Positions 8,613-16,476 of a DNA stretch of 64,000 bases are shown one piece after another. Position 1 is the first letter of the stretch, and every line of letters starts with the position of its first letter. The position numbers and the translations under genes were made by a program. The notes under the pieces are model-generated. The model was not told where the DNA came from, did not search any database, and was given only the letters and a program-made list of their open reading frames with translations. Source of the stretch: a virus; IMG/VR virus record IMGVR_UViG_3300032163_000002, positions 1 through 64,000 of that record; one strand, given 5' to 3'.

Positions 8613-8843
8613 TTACTTACTCGGAGCAGAAATAACAGGAACAACGGGTACTACAAACTCGTGAATTTCTGTGAACTCGACATAGCCCTTCACAGACTTA
8701 TCGAGTACGTCCTGAGACATTTCTTCAGCCGAAATTTCACGTTCAGCTAAAGCTGGAAGAAGCGCGCTGACATGCTTTCCAGATGTGGTCTTTAGGGTCA
8801 GGTTGATTCCCTGACGAGTTTTATTCTTAAGCAGATACTTCAT
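8613..8843 (-). CDS. Small hypothetical protein upstream of the sheath
   Basis: The 76 residues comprise short strands (INLTLKTTSGKHVSALLPALAEREISAEE) and a hydrophobic C-terminus ending VVPVVPVISAPSK. AGGAG lies 8 nt before ATG. The position just before the sheath suggests a virion or tail-associated protein, without sequence proof. Confidence 0.6.
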   Translation of the reverse strand: MKYLLKNKTRQGINLTLKTTSGKHVSALLPALAEREISAEEMSQDVLDKSVKGYVEFTEIHEFVVPVVPVISAPSK

Positions 8844-8855
8844 GACTTTTCTCCT

Positions 8856-9278
8856 TTAGTTTTTGTATTCGTTATCACATACGATATCTGTGCTATCACA
8901 TGCCGGACAATTCATCTTGGTTTTACAATGAGCCCCGCAGTTATTGCAGATGAATGGCGTCGCCGAACCTCTAAAATGACTGCGAAATTCTATGTGTGCT
9001 TTTGACATGGGCTCACCTGTGTCCTTGTAATATTCTGTTTCCCCGAGCAACGCCTCAACGATCTTGTTCGCGCGTACTCTACAAACTTCTTGATGGTCAT
9101 CATTCATGGCTGCCGCAACCCTTTCAGCATCCTCTTTGCTCAAATTACCTTTAATCAAAGCAGAATAATGCTGTTCAGCTTGATAAGTGGAAGCATAAAA
9201 CTTAGGAGTTTCTCCATGAAGTGCCTTAAAGACTCCCCATGTGTACCCTTCCCCTTTCTCAAAAAAATACTGTTTCAT
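8856..9278 (-). CDS. Two-domain protein: WGVF domain, internal IVEALLGE tag, zinc ribbon
   Basis: Residues 1-60 (TWGVFKA...FYAS...IKGNLSKEDAERVAAAMN) match the small protein at 26437-26658. Residues 72-80 carry the tag NKIVEALLGE. The C-terminal 55 residues hold a C-x2-C-x3-C-x4-C-x2-C zinc ribbon (ICNNCGAHCKTKMNCPACD). The tag thus joins two independent domains. The start overlaps the previous stop as ATGA. Function is unknown. Confidence 0.65.
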   Translation of the reverse strand: MKQYFFEKGEGYTWGVFKALHGETPKFYASTYQAEQHYSALIKGNLSKEDAERVAAAMNDDHQEVCRVRANKIVEALLGETEYYKDTGEPMSKAHIEFRSHFRGSATPFICNNCGAHCKTKMNCPACDSTDIVCDNEYKN

Positions 9279-10648
9279 GCTTTCGTCTCGTCAGGCTGGT
9301 CCATCGGATATCCAGCATTAGGTTTCTTTTCAAGCGTGTCCTTCTCGTCATCTTTTTCGTCATCATCATCGAGTTCCTGCTTTGGAGTCCGGAGATTCTT
9401 CGACGTGACCAACGTAGCGAGTAGATGATCAGCTTTAGCGAGCAAATTAACGACCTCGGCAATTTCGTCGTAAAGCTCCTCAGAATCTGCTGGGCTATTC
9501 GACGAAGCAATTCCTTCAATGGTCCCGATCAAATGCGGGATGTCATCTTTATAATGTGAAAGCCGATCAAGAAGCGATTGGTCAATTTCTTCTGTCAATG
9601 GCTTAGAAGCAGAATGCTTATTTTCCAGTTTTGACCTCTTCAGATCAATACTCGTGAAAGCCATTGTAGGAGTAGAATCATTCGGTGAAGGTGAAACAGC
9701 AAAAATTACAGGAGTTACGGCATGACATCCATGACAAAAAAGATCACCTTCCATTCCCCGTTTCTTTAATGTCATGATTGTTCCACCACACTTCGGACAT
9801 TCTGCACCATAAGAATCCGCTTTGTCAGTACTCCATTCAACGCCCTCATTCAATAATTGATTAACAATTTTTCGTACAGATTCCTTATTCCACACAATCT
9901 TAACCGGTATGCGTTCATCCGGCTTTGGCCTATTCTGCTGCCGAATCTTATTAAAGTCAATCTTCTGACCCGTACCTTCACATGACGGGCAATTATCCCG
10001 CTCAATACCGGGCTTGCAGGAACACCGCTCTCCGGTCTTTGGCTGATACCCTACTTCGTAAAACAGCTTACGGCTGCTCCGGTTCACAGCTTCGCTTTTT
10101 GTTCGACCAAACCCTCCGCAAGACGAGCACCCTGCACCCTTACACTGCGGGCATAGCCCCTTGAAGCCCATCGGAACGGTGGCAATATCTCCGCTCGTCG
10201 TGTCTTCGGTGCAATCCTTGAATTTCTTGTCCATGAAATCTTCAGCAGATTCCTTGTTAAAAGTGTCATCCCAAGTAGGAGAGTCATTTCCTGCCTTATA
10301 TTCCCGCTCCTTACCACCAATACCGGGGCGATGCAACCTGTCTAACGCAGCTTTCCGCCTCGCTGCACCGTCTTCGGCAGATTCTTCTTTTTCATCATCA
10401 CCCATTAAAGTCATACAAGTCTGACAAAGATCACTACCAGCTTTACGAGGGCTCTCCCCACAAGCGCTACAAAGAGGAGCTTCACCAGTCGGTGTACCTT
10501 CATCATCATCAGGCCCGAATTCGCCCTCCATCAAAGATTTCGTAATGCAAGGGTTTCTCACAAGCGTAGATTTTCGATTAAAAAAATTCTCAACCGGGCG
10601 CTCTTCTTCAGCGACTCTACCGGGCAAATGACGTAGGACATCTGACAT
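9275..10648 (-). CDS. Large multi-zinc-ribbon protein with internal tag
   Basis: Start at 10648 (MSDVLRHLPG) is chosen because GGGAG lies 7 nt upstream. The 457-residue protein holds four Cys4 clusters: LCSACG...LCQTC, LCPQCKGAGCSSCGG, CSCKPG...NCPSCEGTGQ, and ECPKCGG...FCHGC. The second and third resemble DnaJ-type CxxCxGxG repeats. The tag ESVRKIVNQLLNE sits near residue 260, and a partial one (SRKLFYE) near residue 195. The C-terminus is helical and highly charged. Low-complexity acidic linkers separate the modules. A structural or encapsidated role is inferred only from location and tags. Confidence 0.65.
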   Translation of the reverse strand: MSDVLRHLPGRVAEEERPVENFFNRKSTLVRNPCITKSLMEGEFGPDDDEGTPTGEAPLCSACGESPRKAGSDLCQTCMTLMGDDEKEESAEDGAARRKAALDRLHRPGIGGKEREYKAGNDSPTWDDTFNKESAEDFMDKKFKDCTEDTTSGDIATVPMGFKGLCPQCKGAGCSSCGGFGRTKSEAVNRSSRKLFYEVGYQPKTGERCSCKPGIERDNCPSCEGTGQKIDFNKIRQQNRPKPDERIPVKIVWNKESVRKIVNQLLNEGVEWSTDKADSYGAECPKCGGTIMTLKKRGMEGDLFCHGCHAVTPVIFAVSPSPNDSTPTMAFTSIDLKRSKLENKHSASKPLTEEIDQSLLDRLSHYKDDIPHLIGTIEGIASSNSPADSEELYDEIAEVVNLLAKADHLLATLVTSKNLRTPKQELDDDDEKDDEKDTLEKKPNAGYPMDQPDETKA

Positions 10649-10665
10649 TTTCAGTCTCCCCATTT

Positions 10666-10673
10666 AGATAGTT
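10666..10673 (-). repeat. ACTATCT box (representative of 12 copies)
   Basis: The heptamer ACTATC(T/C/A) on the minus strand recurs just upstream of starts. Plus-strand positions are 2638-2644, 8585-8592, 10666-10673, 12101-12107, 13929-13936, 18669-18676, 19566-19573, 26366-26373, 45954-45961, 46170-46177, 52337-52344 and 63065-63072. The usual distance to the start codon is 14-25 nt, with the ribosome site between. One copy (52337) lies only 4 nt away. It may be a late promoter core, a processing site or a cassette boundary. Confidence 0.5.
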
Positions 10674-11610
10674 ACTCTAGAAGACTATTTATAATTCTCT
10701 TAACAGATTCATTCTCTCCAGCAACCTTCTTCTTAAGCTTTATCCATCTGTCAACTGCGGCTCTTTTCTTTTGATCGGGAGTTGCATATTTCTGAAGATT
10801 AGCATCAACAGTGGAAGTACCAGATATTTCTTTATGACCTTTAATTCCAGACCCCGGACCACCTTCTACCAGATATCCTACGATCCGACTGACAGCTTCC
10901 GGAACTCCCCCAAGACTTCTATCTACACGCCCACCACGAGAACACGCACCACAGATGAACGTGTTCTTTTCCAAGCAGGGAGAAGCTCCGTGGGGAGGGT
11001 CCGTCGGCCTTCCAACACTCCGAGCAGGGCACAGCGCGCCTTCCTTGGCCCACCGAAGGCAGTCAGGATGCCCACAGAGCGGCTCAGCATCTTCTCTGAT
11101 GGACTCGTTCTTCTTACGGAGTGTTTCAATAGCGGCTGATCGTTCCTCGCGGGACATATCAGCGTACTTACCTCCGCCAACATAAGCGTCATAGGCATCT
11201 TTTTGGTCCTTCGGACTCCAGTCTTCTGTCCCGGCAATATGCCCCTTATCTTCTTCACAAATGGATTCATCCTTTCCAGCCGTGTCGATGTCATAAAAGG
11301 GTGCCCATTCCTTGACAGCCACACTATTTCGTCTTCCAGCACGCAGGTCTTCCTTGACAGCGTCTTCGACATAACGCTGACCATCACCTGTTAACGGGTT
11401 TTCTAGAAATTTATTGCAAGAATCACAATGCTGAGGAGAATCTGCTTCGCCTCCACCATCCGAATACGGCCCCTTCGGAAAATCGTCAGAATCATAAGTA
11501 TTTTCGTCATTCGGATCATCGGGAGCTTTTCCAGCACGGGTTAGTTCTTTTTTGACCTTTTCTCCACAAGGGCCACACAGAAGCGCGGCCTGATACATAT
11601 AAGCGTCCAT
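10672..11610 (-). CDS. Zinc-ribbon protein with two tags, one at the extreme C-terminus
   Basis: This 312-residue protein has Cys motifs LCGPCG, HCDSCNKF, CGHPDC...LCPA and FICGAC. A tag-like segment AVSRIVGYLVE (about 239-249) is followed by GGPGSGIKGH, a motif I recall from phage head-associated proteins. The last ten residues, VKRIINSLLE, are a second tag directly before the stop. GGAG precedes the ATG. The function is unknown. The double tag makes it a key case for the tag hypothesis. Confidence 0.65.
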   Translation of the reverse strand: MDAYMYQAALLCGPCGEKVKKELTRAGKAPDDPNDENTYDSDDFPKGPYSDGGGEADSPQHCDSCNKFLENPLTGDGQRYVEDAVKEDLRAGRRNSVAVKEWAPFYDIDTAGKDESICEEDKGHIAGTEDWSPKDQKDAYDAYVGGGKYADMSREERSAAIETLRKKNESIREDAEPLCGHPDCLRWAKEGALCPARSVGRPTDPPHGASPCLEKNTFICGACSRGGRVDRSLGGVPEAVSRIVGYLVEGGPGSGIKGHKEISGTSTVDANLQKYATPDQKKRAAVDRWIKLKKKVAGENESVKRIINSLLE

Positions 11611-11613
11611 CTG

Positions 11614-12084
11614 TTATTCTCCTTCGTTCGGATCGACGCCAACCGTCAGCGCCCCTTTACAGAAAGGACAAGCATCCTGTTCTTCATCATCCAGACGCCC
11701 ATCCGAATCCTTGTGGCCCCGCTCGTGTCCTTCAATAAACAAGTTGTAAAGATCAGCCTTCACGTAATCGAATTCACGTAGAAGTCTGTTCACAATATGC
11801 GGAACTTTTCCCTCATCACGAGAAGACCCTTGAGACTGATCTTCAATACCGTGATAGATTTCTGCGTAATATTGTATCAACGCTGTAATTGCTGCGTCGT
11901 TTTTGTGGTATTCTGCTATCGCTTGCTGGTAACTCTCAGGTTTTAATTGATAATCACGACCATGCGGAGAAACTTCCGACATAAGTTTTTTGGCTTCTTG
12001 AAGCACCTCATAAACATCTCGCACGTTATTTAGCAATGAACTACGAGATGTGCCATTCAAATTAACAGTAGGTATGGTTGCCAT
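11614..12084 (-). CDS. Unknown protein with central tag and C-terminal Cys pair
   Basis: The 156-residue protein is helical for its first 85 residues. It then carries VPHIVNRLLREFD (about 95-106) and continues as a helix with H-E-x-G-H (FIEGHERGHK). A single CPFC pair near the end could belong to a shared zinc site. No family was recognised. Confidence 0.6.
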   Translation of the reverse strand: MATIPTVNLNGTSRSSLLNNVRDVYEVLQEAKKLMSEVSPHGRDYQLKPESYQQAIAEYHKNDAAITALIQYYAEIYHGIEDQSQGSSRDEGKVPHIVNRLLREFDYVKADLYNLFIEGHERGHKDSDGRLDDEEQDACPFCKGALTVGVDPNEGE

Positions 12085-12098
12085 TACTACACCTTCTC

Positions 12099-12233
12099 TT
12101 AGATAGTCGTTTCAAGAAGACGAAAAACAATACGAAGATCATCAGGGAGCTGATCTGGAACAGAAAACGCCCCACGAAGCGTATTAAATTTACCCGCAAT
12201 AGGTGATTTTTTCTGCCAGTCTGAAAGAGTCAT
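12099..12233 (-). CDS. Small protein ending in a tag-like helix (44 aa)
   Basis: AGGAGGG stands 9 nt before ATG, which supports a real gene in this gap. The product begins TLSDWQKKSPIAGKFNTLRG and ends with LRIVFRLLETTI, a C-terminal form of the recurring segment. Its final codons overlap an ACTATCT box. Confidence 0.55.
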   Translation of the reverse strand: MTLSDWQKKSPIAGKFNTLRGAFSVPDQLPDDLRIVFRLLETTI

Positions 12234-12238
12234 GAGTT

Positions 12239-12907
12239 TCAGCCCTCCTCTATGATTTTTTCAAACGCCGTTGCATCAAAACCACGCGATTCGTCGTACC
12301 AAACAACATCTACGCGCTCGATAACCTTCCGCACAGTGCGCACATCGACAATAGGAAGAGGCAACCAAGCTTCTAATTCAAATGTGATGGTCATACGAAT
12401 TTCACGGTCCGATTCCATATCTGGCTCAAGTTCAGTAAGATCCTGTACACCCTTTTCAAAAAGGGCAACACGCTTTTTCCCCCATCCCTCCCCAAGATCA
12501 ACCGTCAAATACCGGCGCCTGCGAGGAAATTTCTGAAGCGTCAAAGCCGTCAGAATATTCGCATCGTCCCTGAATTTTGCCCAAATATCAAGCTGGTATC
12601 CAATATCGTAAGCCATAGGGTGTTGAGATTGTTTGACAAAATTCAGATCATCAGACCACGCCAATTTTCTGTGAACAACCGGATTATACCGCTCCTCGGA
12701 TCGAATCCAATTCAATCGAGTTACAACCATCGCTGGCAAACGTACAGTTTGATCCCCGCGAAAAGGCACCTCAGATTTGTTCTCTGGAAACATTTCTGAT
12801 TGTTTACCATATTCCCTGCGGGGCGTAGCAAAGCCAATCGGCACGAAGTCCTTTTCCAACGTGAGCCGAAGAAAATTAAAGACGGCAAAATCATATTTTC
12901 GAAGCAC
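12239..12907 (-). CDS. Tail-completion / sheath-terminator-like protein
   Basis: The 222-residue protein starts at GTG. It contains VTRLNWIRSEERYNPVVHRK, then HPMAYDIGYQLDIWAKFRDDAN, then a C-terminal beta region (IRMTITFELEAWLPLP). The middle segment (Y-x-I-x-Y-x-L-x-I-W followed by a helix) is the pattern seen in T4 gp15/gp3-like tail-completion proteins. These cap the tube and the last sheath ring. Placement between the neck genes and sheath supports this. The exact subfamily is inference. Confidence 0.6.
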   Translation of the reverse strand: MLRKYDFAVFNFLRLTLEKDFVPIGFATPRREYGKQSEMFPENKSEVPFRGDQTVRLPAMVVTRLNWIRSEERYNPVVHRKLAWSDDLNFVKQSQHPMAYDIGYQLDIWAKFRDDANILTALTLQKFPRRRRYLTVDLGEGWGKKRVALFEKGVQDLTELEPDMESDREIRMTITFELEAWLPLPIVDVRTVRKVIERVDVVWYDESRGFDATAFEKIIEEG

Positions 12908-12910
12908 AGA

Positions 12911-13465
12911 TTACTCGCCTGATTTCGCAGCCCTTAATGCCCGATTCGCTGCTCCAACAGGAGACGTTCCACTGTCATACCAGTCCCGCAAAGGAACATC
13001 TGGTAAATCGTGAATAGACATCCCCCCACGCTTCCATACAGCGTCATCCACCTGCTTCAGCCATTCCTCAAATGACAACTTTTGAGCTTCAGCCAGAAGT
13101 CGAGACACGATACGTTCAGTAGCTTCTTTTTTCTGCCAATCAACCGGAACAGGCATCCGTTGACCCGGAAGCTTCAAACCGGGGCAATCACATTTCGGTA
13201 AAGCACGACAAGAATCACCTATTCCTGTTGACCCATCCCAATCATTCTGTCCATGTATTACCGCAGCGTGACCACAATTAAGACACTTAAGGATACCTTC
13301 TGCCTCGTCCACATCTTCCCTTTCCTTTTTCAAAATACCAGTACCTTTATCTGCCTGATTGAATTCCTTTCCCACAGACTGAGGAATTCCCATCTTCTTT
13401 GCAAACGAAGCAGAATGGGCAACACCGGCCATTGTTCTAGCTTGCTTTTTTGAGACTGAAGGCAT
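12911..13465 (-). CDS. Fusion of three small phage domains joined by a tag
   Basis: Residues 1-45 (SKKQARTMAGVAHSASFAKK...GIPQSVGKEF) match a common small phage protein of unknown function. Residues 60-95 have Cys pairs (CLNCGH, CRALPKCDC). Residues 115-126 are the tag ATERIVSRLLAEA. The C-terminal 58 residues (FEEWLKQVDDAVWKRGG...HDLPDVPLRDWYDSG) resemble a second small phage family that I recall as DUF5419-like. Cleavage after LAE would release that last domain whole. Confidence 0.7.
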   Translation of the reverse strand: MPSVSKKQARTMAGVAHSASFAKKMGIPQSVGKEFNQADKGTGILKKEREDVDEAEGILKCLNCGHAAVIHGQNDWDGSTGIGDSCRALPKCDCPGLKLPGQRMPVPVDWQKKEATERIVSRLLAEAQKLSFEEWLKQVDDAVWKRGGMSIHDLPDVPLRDWYDSGTSPVGAANRALRAAKSGE

Positions 13466-13474
13466 GACCTACTC

Positions 13475-13912
13475 CTACTTATCCCCTTCGTAACGAGCAA
13501 AAATATTACCAGTGTGAGGATCACTCAAAACTGCGCGAATATGCCCTGTGGTCCACACCGTAGCGAGTTTTTCCTGCACAAATTTCTCAAGAGTATCCTC
13601 ATTGGCAGTACCATAATTTGACCACGGCTCTGAACCGCGATTTCCACTTGAAGTACGAAATTCCACTACAAAACGCTGCGTCTGTGCTGCGGCATCTTCC
13701 AACAAACTATTTACAATATCTCGCACACGCGCTTCATTAGTTCCAGCCCATACGTCCTTACCGATTTTTGTAGCTCGTTTATCTCCATCCTTCGGCTCAA
13801 ACCCACCCTTGCTCCGCCAATCCCAATAACCCTTCAAAAGTTCAAGAGTTGTATTCGGGTCTTCAGCGTTAAGAGCAGTTTCCGCGCGAGCCAAAGCAAT
13901 TTCGGGGTCCAT
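13475..13912 (-). CDS. Unknown protein with internal IVNSLLE tag
   Basis: ATG at 13912 has GAGGAG 7 nt upstream. The N-terminal 60 residues are helical (DPEIALARAETALNAEDPNTT). VRDIVNSLLED (about residues 63-73) leads into a beta-rich C-terminal domain (RFVVEFRTSSG...HIRAVLSDPHTG). The layout repeats the helix-tag-domain arrangement of its neighbour. Function is unknown. Confidence 0.6.
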   Translation of the reverse strand: MDPEIALARAETALNAEDPNTTLELLKGYWDWRSKGGFEPKDGDKRATKIGKDVWAGTNEARVRDIVNSLLEDAAAQTQRFVVEFRTSSGNRGSEPWSNYGTANEDTLEKFVQEKLATVWTTGHIRAVLSDPHTGNIFARYEGDK

Positions 13913-13934
13913 ATGTATCTCCTCACTAGGATAG

Positions 13935-14549
13935 TTAACCACGAGCTTGCTTCAAACGTTTTCGAATATCTTCCCGAATATCTTTGACAATTTCACGCCG
14001 AAGCGTTTTCATTTCAATTTTCCAACGCTTAATCGCAGGTCTCCAATGTGGACGTGGAGGCATTCCACCTTTTAACGTAACAGTACCTTTATACTTTCCA
14101 CCTCTCGGGCCACGTATGACAACTTTACGCTGTCGAGTACCATATTCAAGCCACTTAGCAAGCAAAGCATAAGAAAGTGTACGAATTTTGAAACCCTGCT
14201 TCGTCTTGATGACATCATAGCGCGTCTTCCGAGTCAACCCGATTATTGCCCCGAATTTGGTTTTTTCTACCCCAATAGCCCGGATATATTTCGTCGTGGC
14301 AATCAAAATACGCGGGTCCAACCCCTTACGAATTTTCCACCGCAAATATGCCGGAGAAAGCGGCATGTGGTGGAGACGTTGACTGTAAATGTCATTACGA
14401 AGCCCCTGCGCCATTTTCTTCGCAGAATCGTAAACTCGCCCCCTCACTCGAAGAACGAGCGGCCCCGGATTACCCGGTGTCCCAAATGCCTGCGCCACAA
14501 TATACGTAGGCCGAACTTTGGGCGCGATGACCTGCGCGCAGATTCTCAA
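13935..14549 (-). CDS. HK97 gp10-like tail-completion protein
   Basis: The 204-residue basic protein contains YALLAKWLEYGTRQRK and MPPRPHWRPAIKRWK near its C-terminus. This is the LA-x-x-x-EYGT ... MPPRP-x-x-RPA signature of gp10/gpG-like head-tail connection proteins. It would sit at the head-tail interface. The annotated start is TTG with a weak ribosome site, so the true N-terminus is uncertain. It lies among the neck genes, as expected. Confidence 0.75.
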   Translation of the reverse strand: MRICAQVIAPKVRPTYIVAQAFGTPGNPGPLVLRVRGRVYDSAKKMAQGLRNDIYSQRLHHMPLSPAYLRWKIRKGLDPRILIATTKYIRAIGVEKTKFGAIIGLTRKTRYDVIKTKQGFKIRTLSYALLAKWLEYGTRQRKVVIRGPRGGKYKGTVTLKGGMPPRPHWRPAIKRWKIEMKTLRREIVKDIREDIRKRLKQARG

Positions 14550-14551
14550 AG

Positions 14552-15205
14552 CTAGTTATTGCCACCGTGGATTTTTCCGTCATCCCCTACATAAAGATCG
14601 TAAGTTCCAAAAGATTTACAAGCATCAGAAAGCTTCTTGAATACCGGGTCATCACCCTCATCCCAAAAACCCGCGCCATGACCATTCCGGTTCAACCAGA
14701 AATCGTGTCCCGCGCGGTCATCTTTGAGCCCTGATTCTGCGAGATCCTTTTCATTTTTCTGTACGAACGAATTGCAATCATTTTTCATTTCAGAACGTGT
14801 AGCCGAATCAAGATCCTCCGGTCCATAATTTTTGTCGAGCGGTTCACCCCCGCTGGGTGTAGATTCATCCGTAGATGACCAAAGCGCGCATTCAATATAA
14901 GCATTAACGAACCGGTTGCTCGCTGACTCCGTCAGCTTCTCCCCTGCCGGACACCCTGACTCCCCATATTGCATACCAAAAATAGCCAAAAAACCGGGAC
15001 TCAACTGGTCGTATAAATCATCTGCTTTCTGCTTGTCTTCACTTGACATGGAAGCAGGATATGTAGGAATAGCTTTTCTCTTTGCCCACTTTACACCAAG
15101 CTTCTTCATAGAAGCATAAAGCTCTAAATCTTTATTATTCGGCTTGGTCTCAGCTTCTTTCACTTCCTCAAATAACTGCGTAAAATATTTTCCATGTAAA
15201 CTCAT
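14552..15205 (-). CDS. Conserved phage hypothetical protein in the neck module
   Basis: The C-terminal 130 residues read FVNAYIECALWSST, GGEPLDKNYGPEDLDS, AGHDFWLNRNGHGAGFWDEG and YDLYVGDDGKIHG. This is a family I recognise from many unrelated phages, of unknown function. The N-terminus (KYFTQLFEEVKEAE) is helical and resembles a capsid-targeting peptide more than that family. It overlaps the preceding gene by four bases. Accessory rather than structural seems more likely. Confidence 0.7.
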   Translation of the reverse strand: MSLHGKYFTQLFEEVKEAETKPNNKDLELYASMKKLGVKWAKRKAIPTYPASMSSEDKQKADDLYDQLSPGFLAIFGMQYGESGCPAGEKLTESASNRFVNAYIECALWSSTDESTPSGGEPLDKNYGPEDLDSATRSEMKNDCNSFVQKNEKDLAESGLKDDRAGHDFWLNRNGHGAGFWDEGDDPVFKKLSDACKSFGTYDLYVGDDGKIHGGNN

Positions 15206-15705
15206 TCTCCACCCCTTCTAAGCTGTGATACCGGATAAATGGCATCTTCCTGCACTGTGCGCGGCTTCGTCGTAATTGACTCAGGACGCACACGAATAAG
15301 TTCTACTTCAAAAGTCATCGGAATTTGACTATTAAAAAAATAGTCACGAGGGTTATCCTGCACGATCTTGTAGCATTCCTGCTCGACGACGATATGATCG
15401 CCAATGCTGGGGCGGACAACCCCCGCTTCTGCAAAAGAATCATAGAAGAAAAATGCTTTGAAGTTCCGCTTTTCATCAAGCCCGAATTTTGTCAGCTTCG
15501 CTTTCCACTCAGGAAGCTCAGGAAAATATGCAGCTATCTGATATGTTGGTATGTTCGTTGGCTTCATGTTTCCAAAAGTCTTGTCAAGATTCTCTCCATA
15601 AAGTTGATCGCCTGTCTGCTTATCATAAATATACACATCCACAATTTTCATGAACCGAGCATAAAGTTCCCTATTTATGCGTTTCCAATACGTCAAATCA
15701 CTCAC
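15202..15705 (-). CDS. Neck protein, T4 gp14-like
   Basis: GTG at 15705 has GGAGG 7 nt upstream. The 167 residues include YWKRINRELYARFMKIVDVYIYD, PELPEWKAKLTKFGLDEKRNF, RPSIGDHIVVEQECYKIVQDNPRDYFFN and a beta strand MTFEVELIRVRP. The size, the SIGDHI...YKI...F-x-N pattern and the position next to the gp13-like gene fit a gp14-type head-completion protein. No invariant motif proves it. Confidence 0.55.
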   Translation of the reverse strand: MSDLTYWKRINRELYARFMKIVDVYIYDKQTGDQLYGENLDKTFGNMKPTNIPTYQIAAYFPELPEWKAKLTKFGLDEKRNFKAFFFYDSFAEAGVVRPSIGDHIVVEQECYKIVQDNPRDYFFNSQIPMTFEVELIRVRPESITTKPRTVQEDAIYPVSQLRRGGE

Positions 15706-15872
15706 GAATCTACCTCCAATAAAGCCCGCATAGAAAAAACGGGTGCCTGTTCCGTGTCTTCCACAAGAGCAGGCAGAGGTAGCACAGAAAAAATCAAAGC
15801 AATCTCTTTCTCCTTCACCTCAACAGGTAAAGGCAGAAAAGAGAAAACCAAAACATTCGCATCAGAATTCAT
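15702..15872 (-). CDS. Small protein ending in LLEVDS (56 aa)
   Basis: This short gene overlaps both neighbours (TAATG upstream, GTGA downstream). The product has two hydrophobic strands (NVLVFSFLPLPVEV and IALIFSVLPLPALVED), an apparent internal duplication. It ends MRALLEVDS, again a tag-like helix. Function is unknown. Confidence 0.5.
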   Translation of the reverse strand: MNSDANVLVFSFLPLPVEVKEKEIALIFSVLPLPALVEDTEQAPVFSMRALLEVDS

Positions 15873-16468
15873 TATTTCCTTAAAATAGCTCTAACTCGTT
15901 CAACAAGAGTAGCAAAATTACGTTCCTCTTTTCGTTCCTGTTTTTCAATATGTGCTCGTAATGCTTCAAGCCCCTCAATACGTGTTTGTAATGCTTCAAC
16001 TCCTTCAAGAGGGACAGGATTAGCAGCACTCGTTATCGTTGGTTTTGGTTCAATTCTTATTTGAATAACTGGAGAATTTGTATCAAGTTGTAAAATAAGC
16101 GGTTTACACGTAGTCCGAGGCGGATCACAATCAAACGTTATGGTGTAGCTTCGTGTCGGAGGAAACGGCGTCGGCGTGACAGAGGGGACAGCCGGGGGCG
16201 GGGACGGTGTGAGAGACGTGGGGGCCGTAGGCGTTACGGTGGGAGTCAAGGAAGGCGTAGGTGTCGGCGTAGGAGTGGTAGCTGCCGTCGCCGTAGGCGG
16301 TAGGGTCGGGGTCGGCGTCCGGTAAGGCGTGGGCGTTTGCGTGGGGATCTTTACTGGCCCTCCTCGCAGAAACGCCTTCTTTTGTGGCACGTCTACACAC
16401 GAAATCATCATCCCGAAAATCAGACATAATCCTCCAAAAAAAGTCGCAACCTTTTTCTCCCACCGCAT
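15872..16468 (-). CDS. Putative lipoprotein with Thr-Pro-rich stalk
   Basis: ATG at 16468 gives MRWEKKVATFFGGLCLIFGMMISC, a lipoprotein-type signal with a possible lipobox ending at Cys. About 60 residues of TPTP/TPS low complexity follow. Next comes a small beta domain with two close Cys residues (FDCDPPRTTC) and a coiled-coil C-terminus (VEALQTRIEGLEALRAHIEKQ). An exported lipoprotein among neck genes is unexpected. Superinfection exclusion or a cell-surface role are possibilities. Confidence 0.6.
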   Translation of the reverse strand: MRWEKKVATFFGGLCLIFGMMISCVDVPQKKAFLRGGPVKIPTQTPTPYRTPTPTLPPTATAATTPTPTPTPSLTPTVTPTAPTSLTPSPPPAVPSVTPTPFPPTRSYTITFDCDPPRTTCKPLILQLDTNSPVIQIRIEPKPTITSAANPVPLEGVEALQTRIEGLEALRAHIEKQERKEERNFATLVERVRAILRK

Positions 16469-16476
16469 AATGCTCT

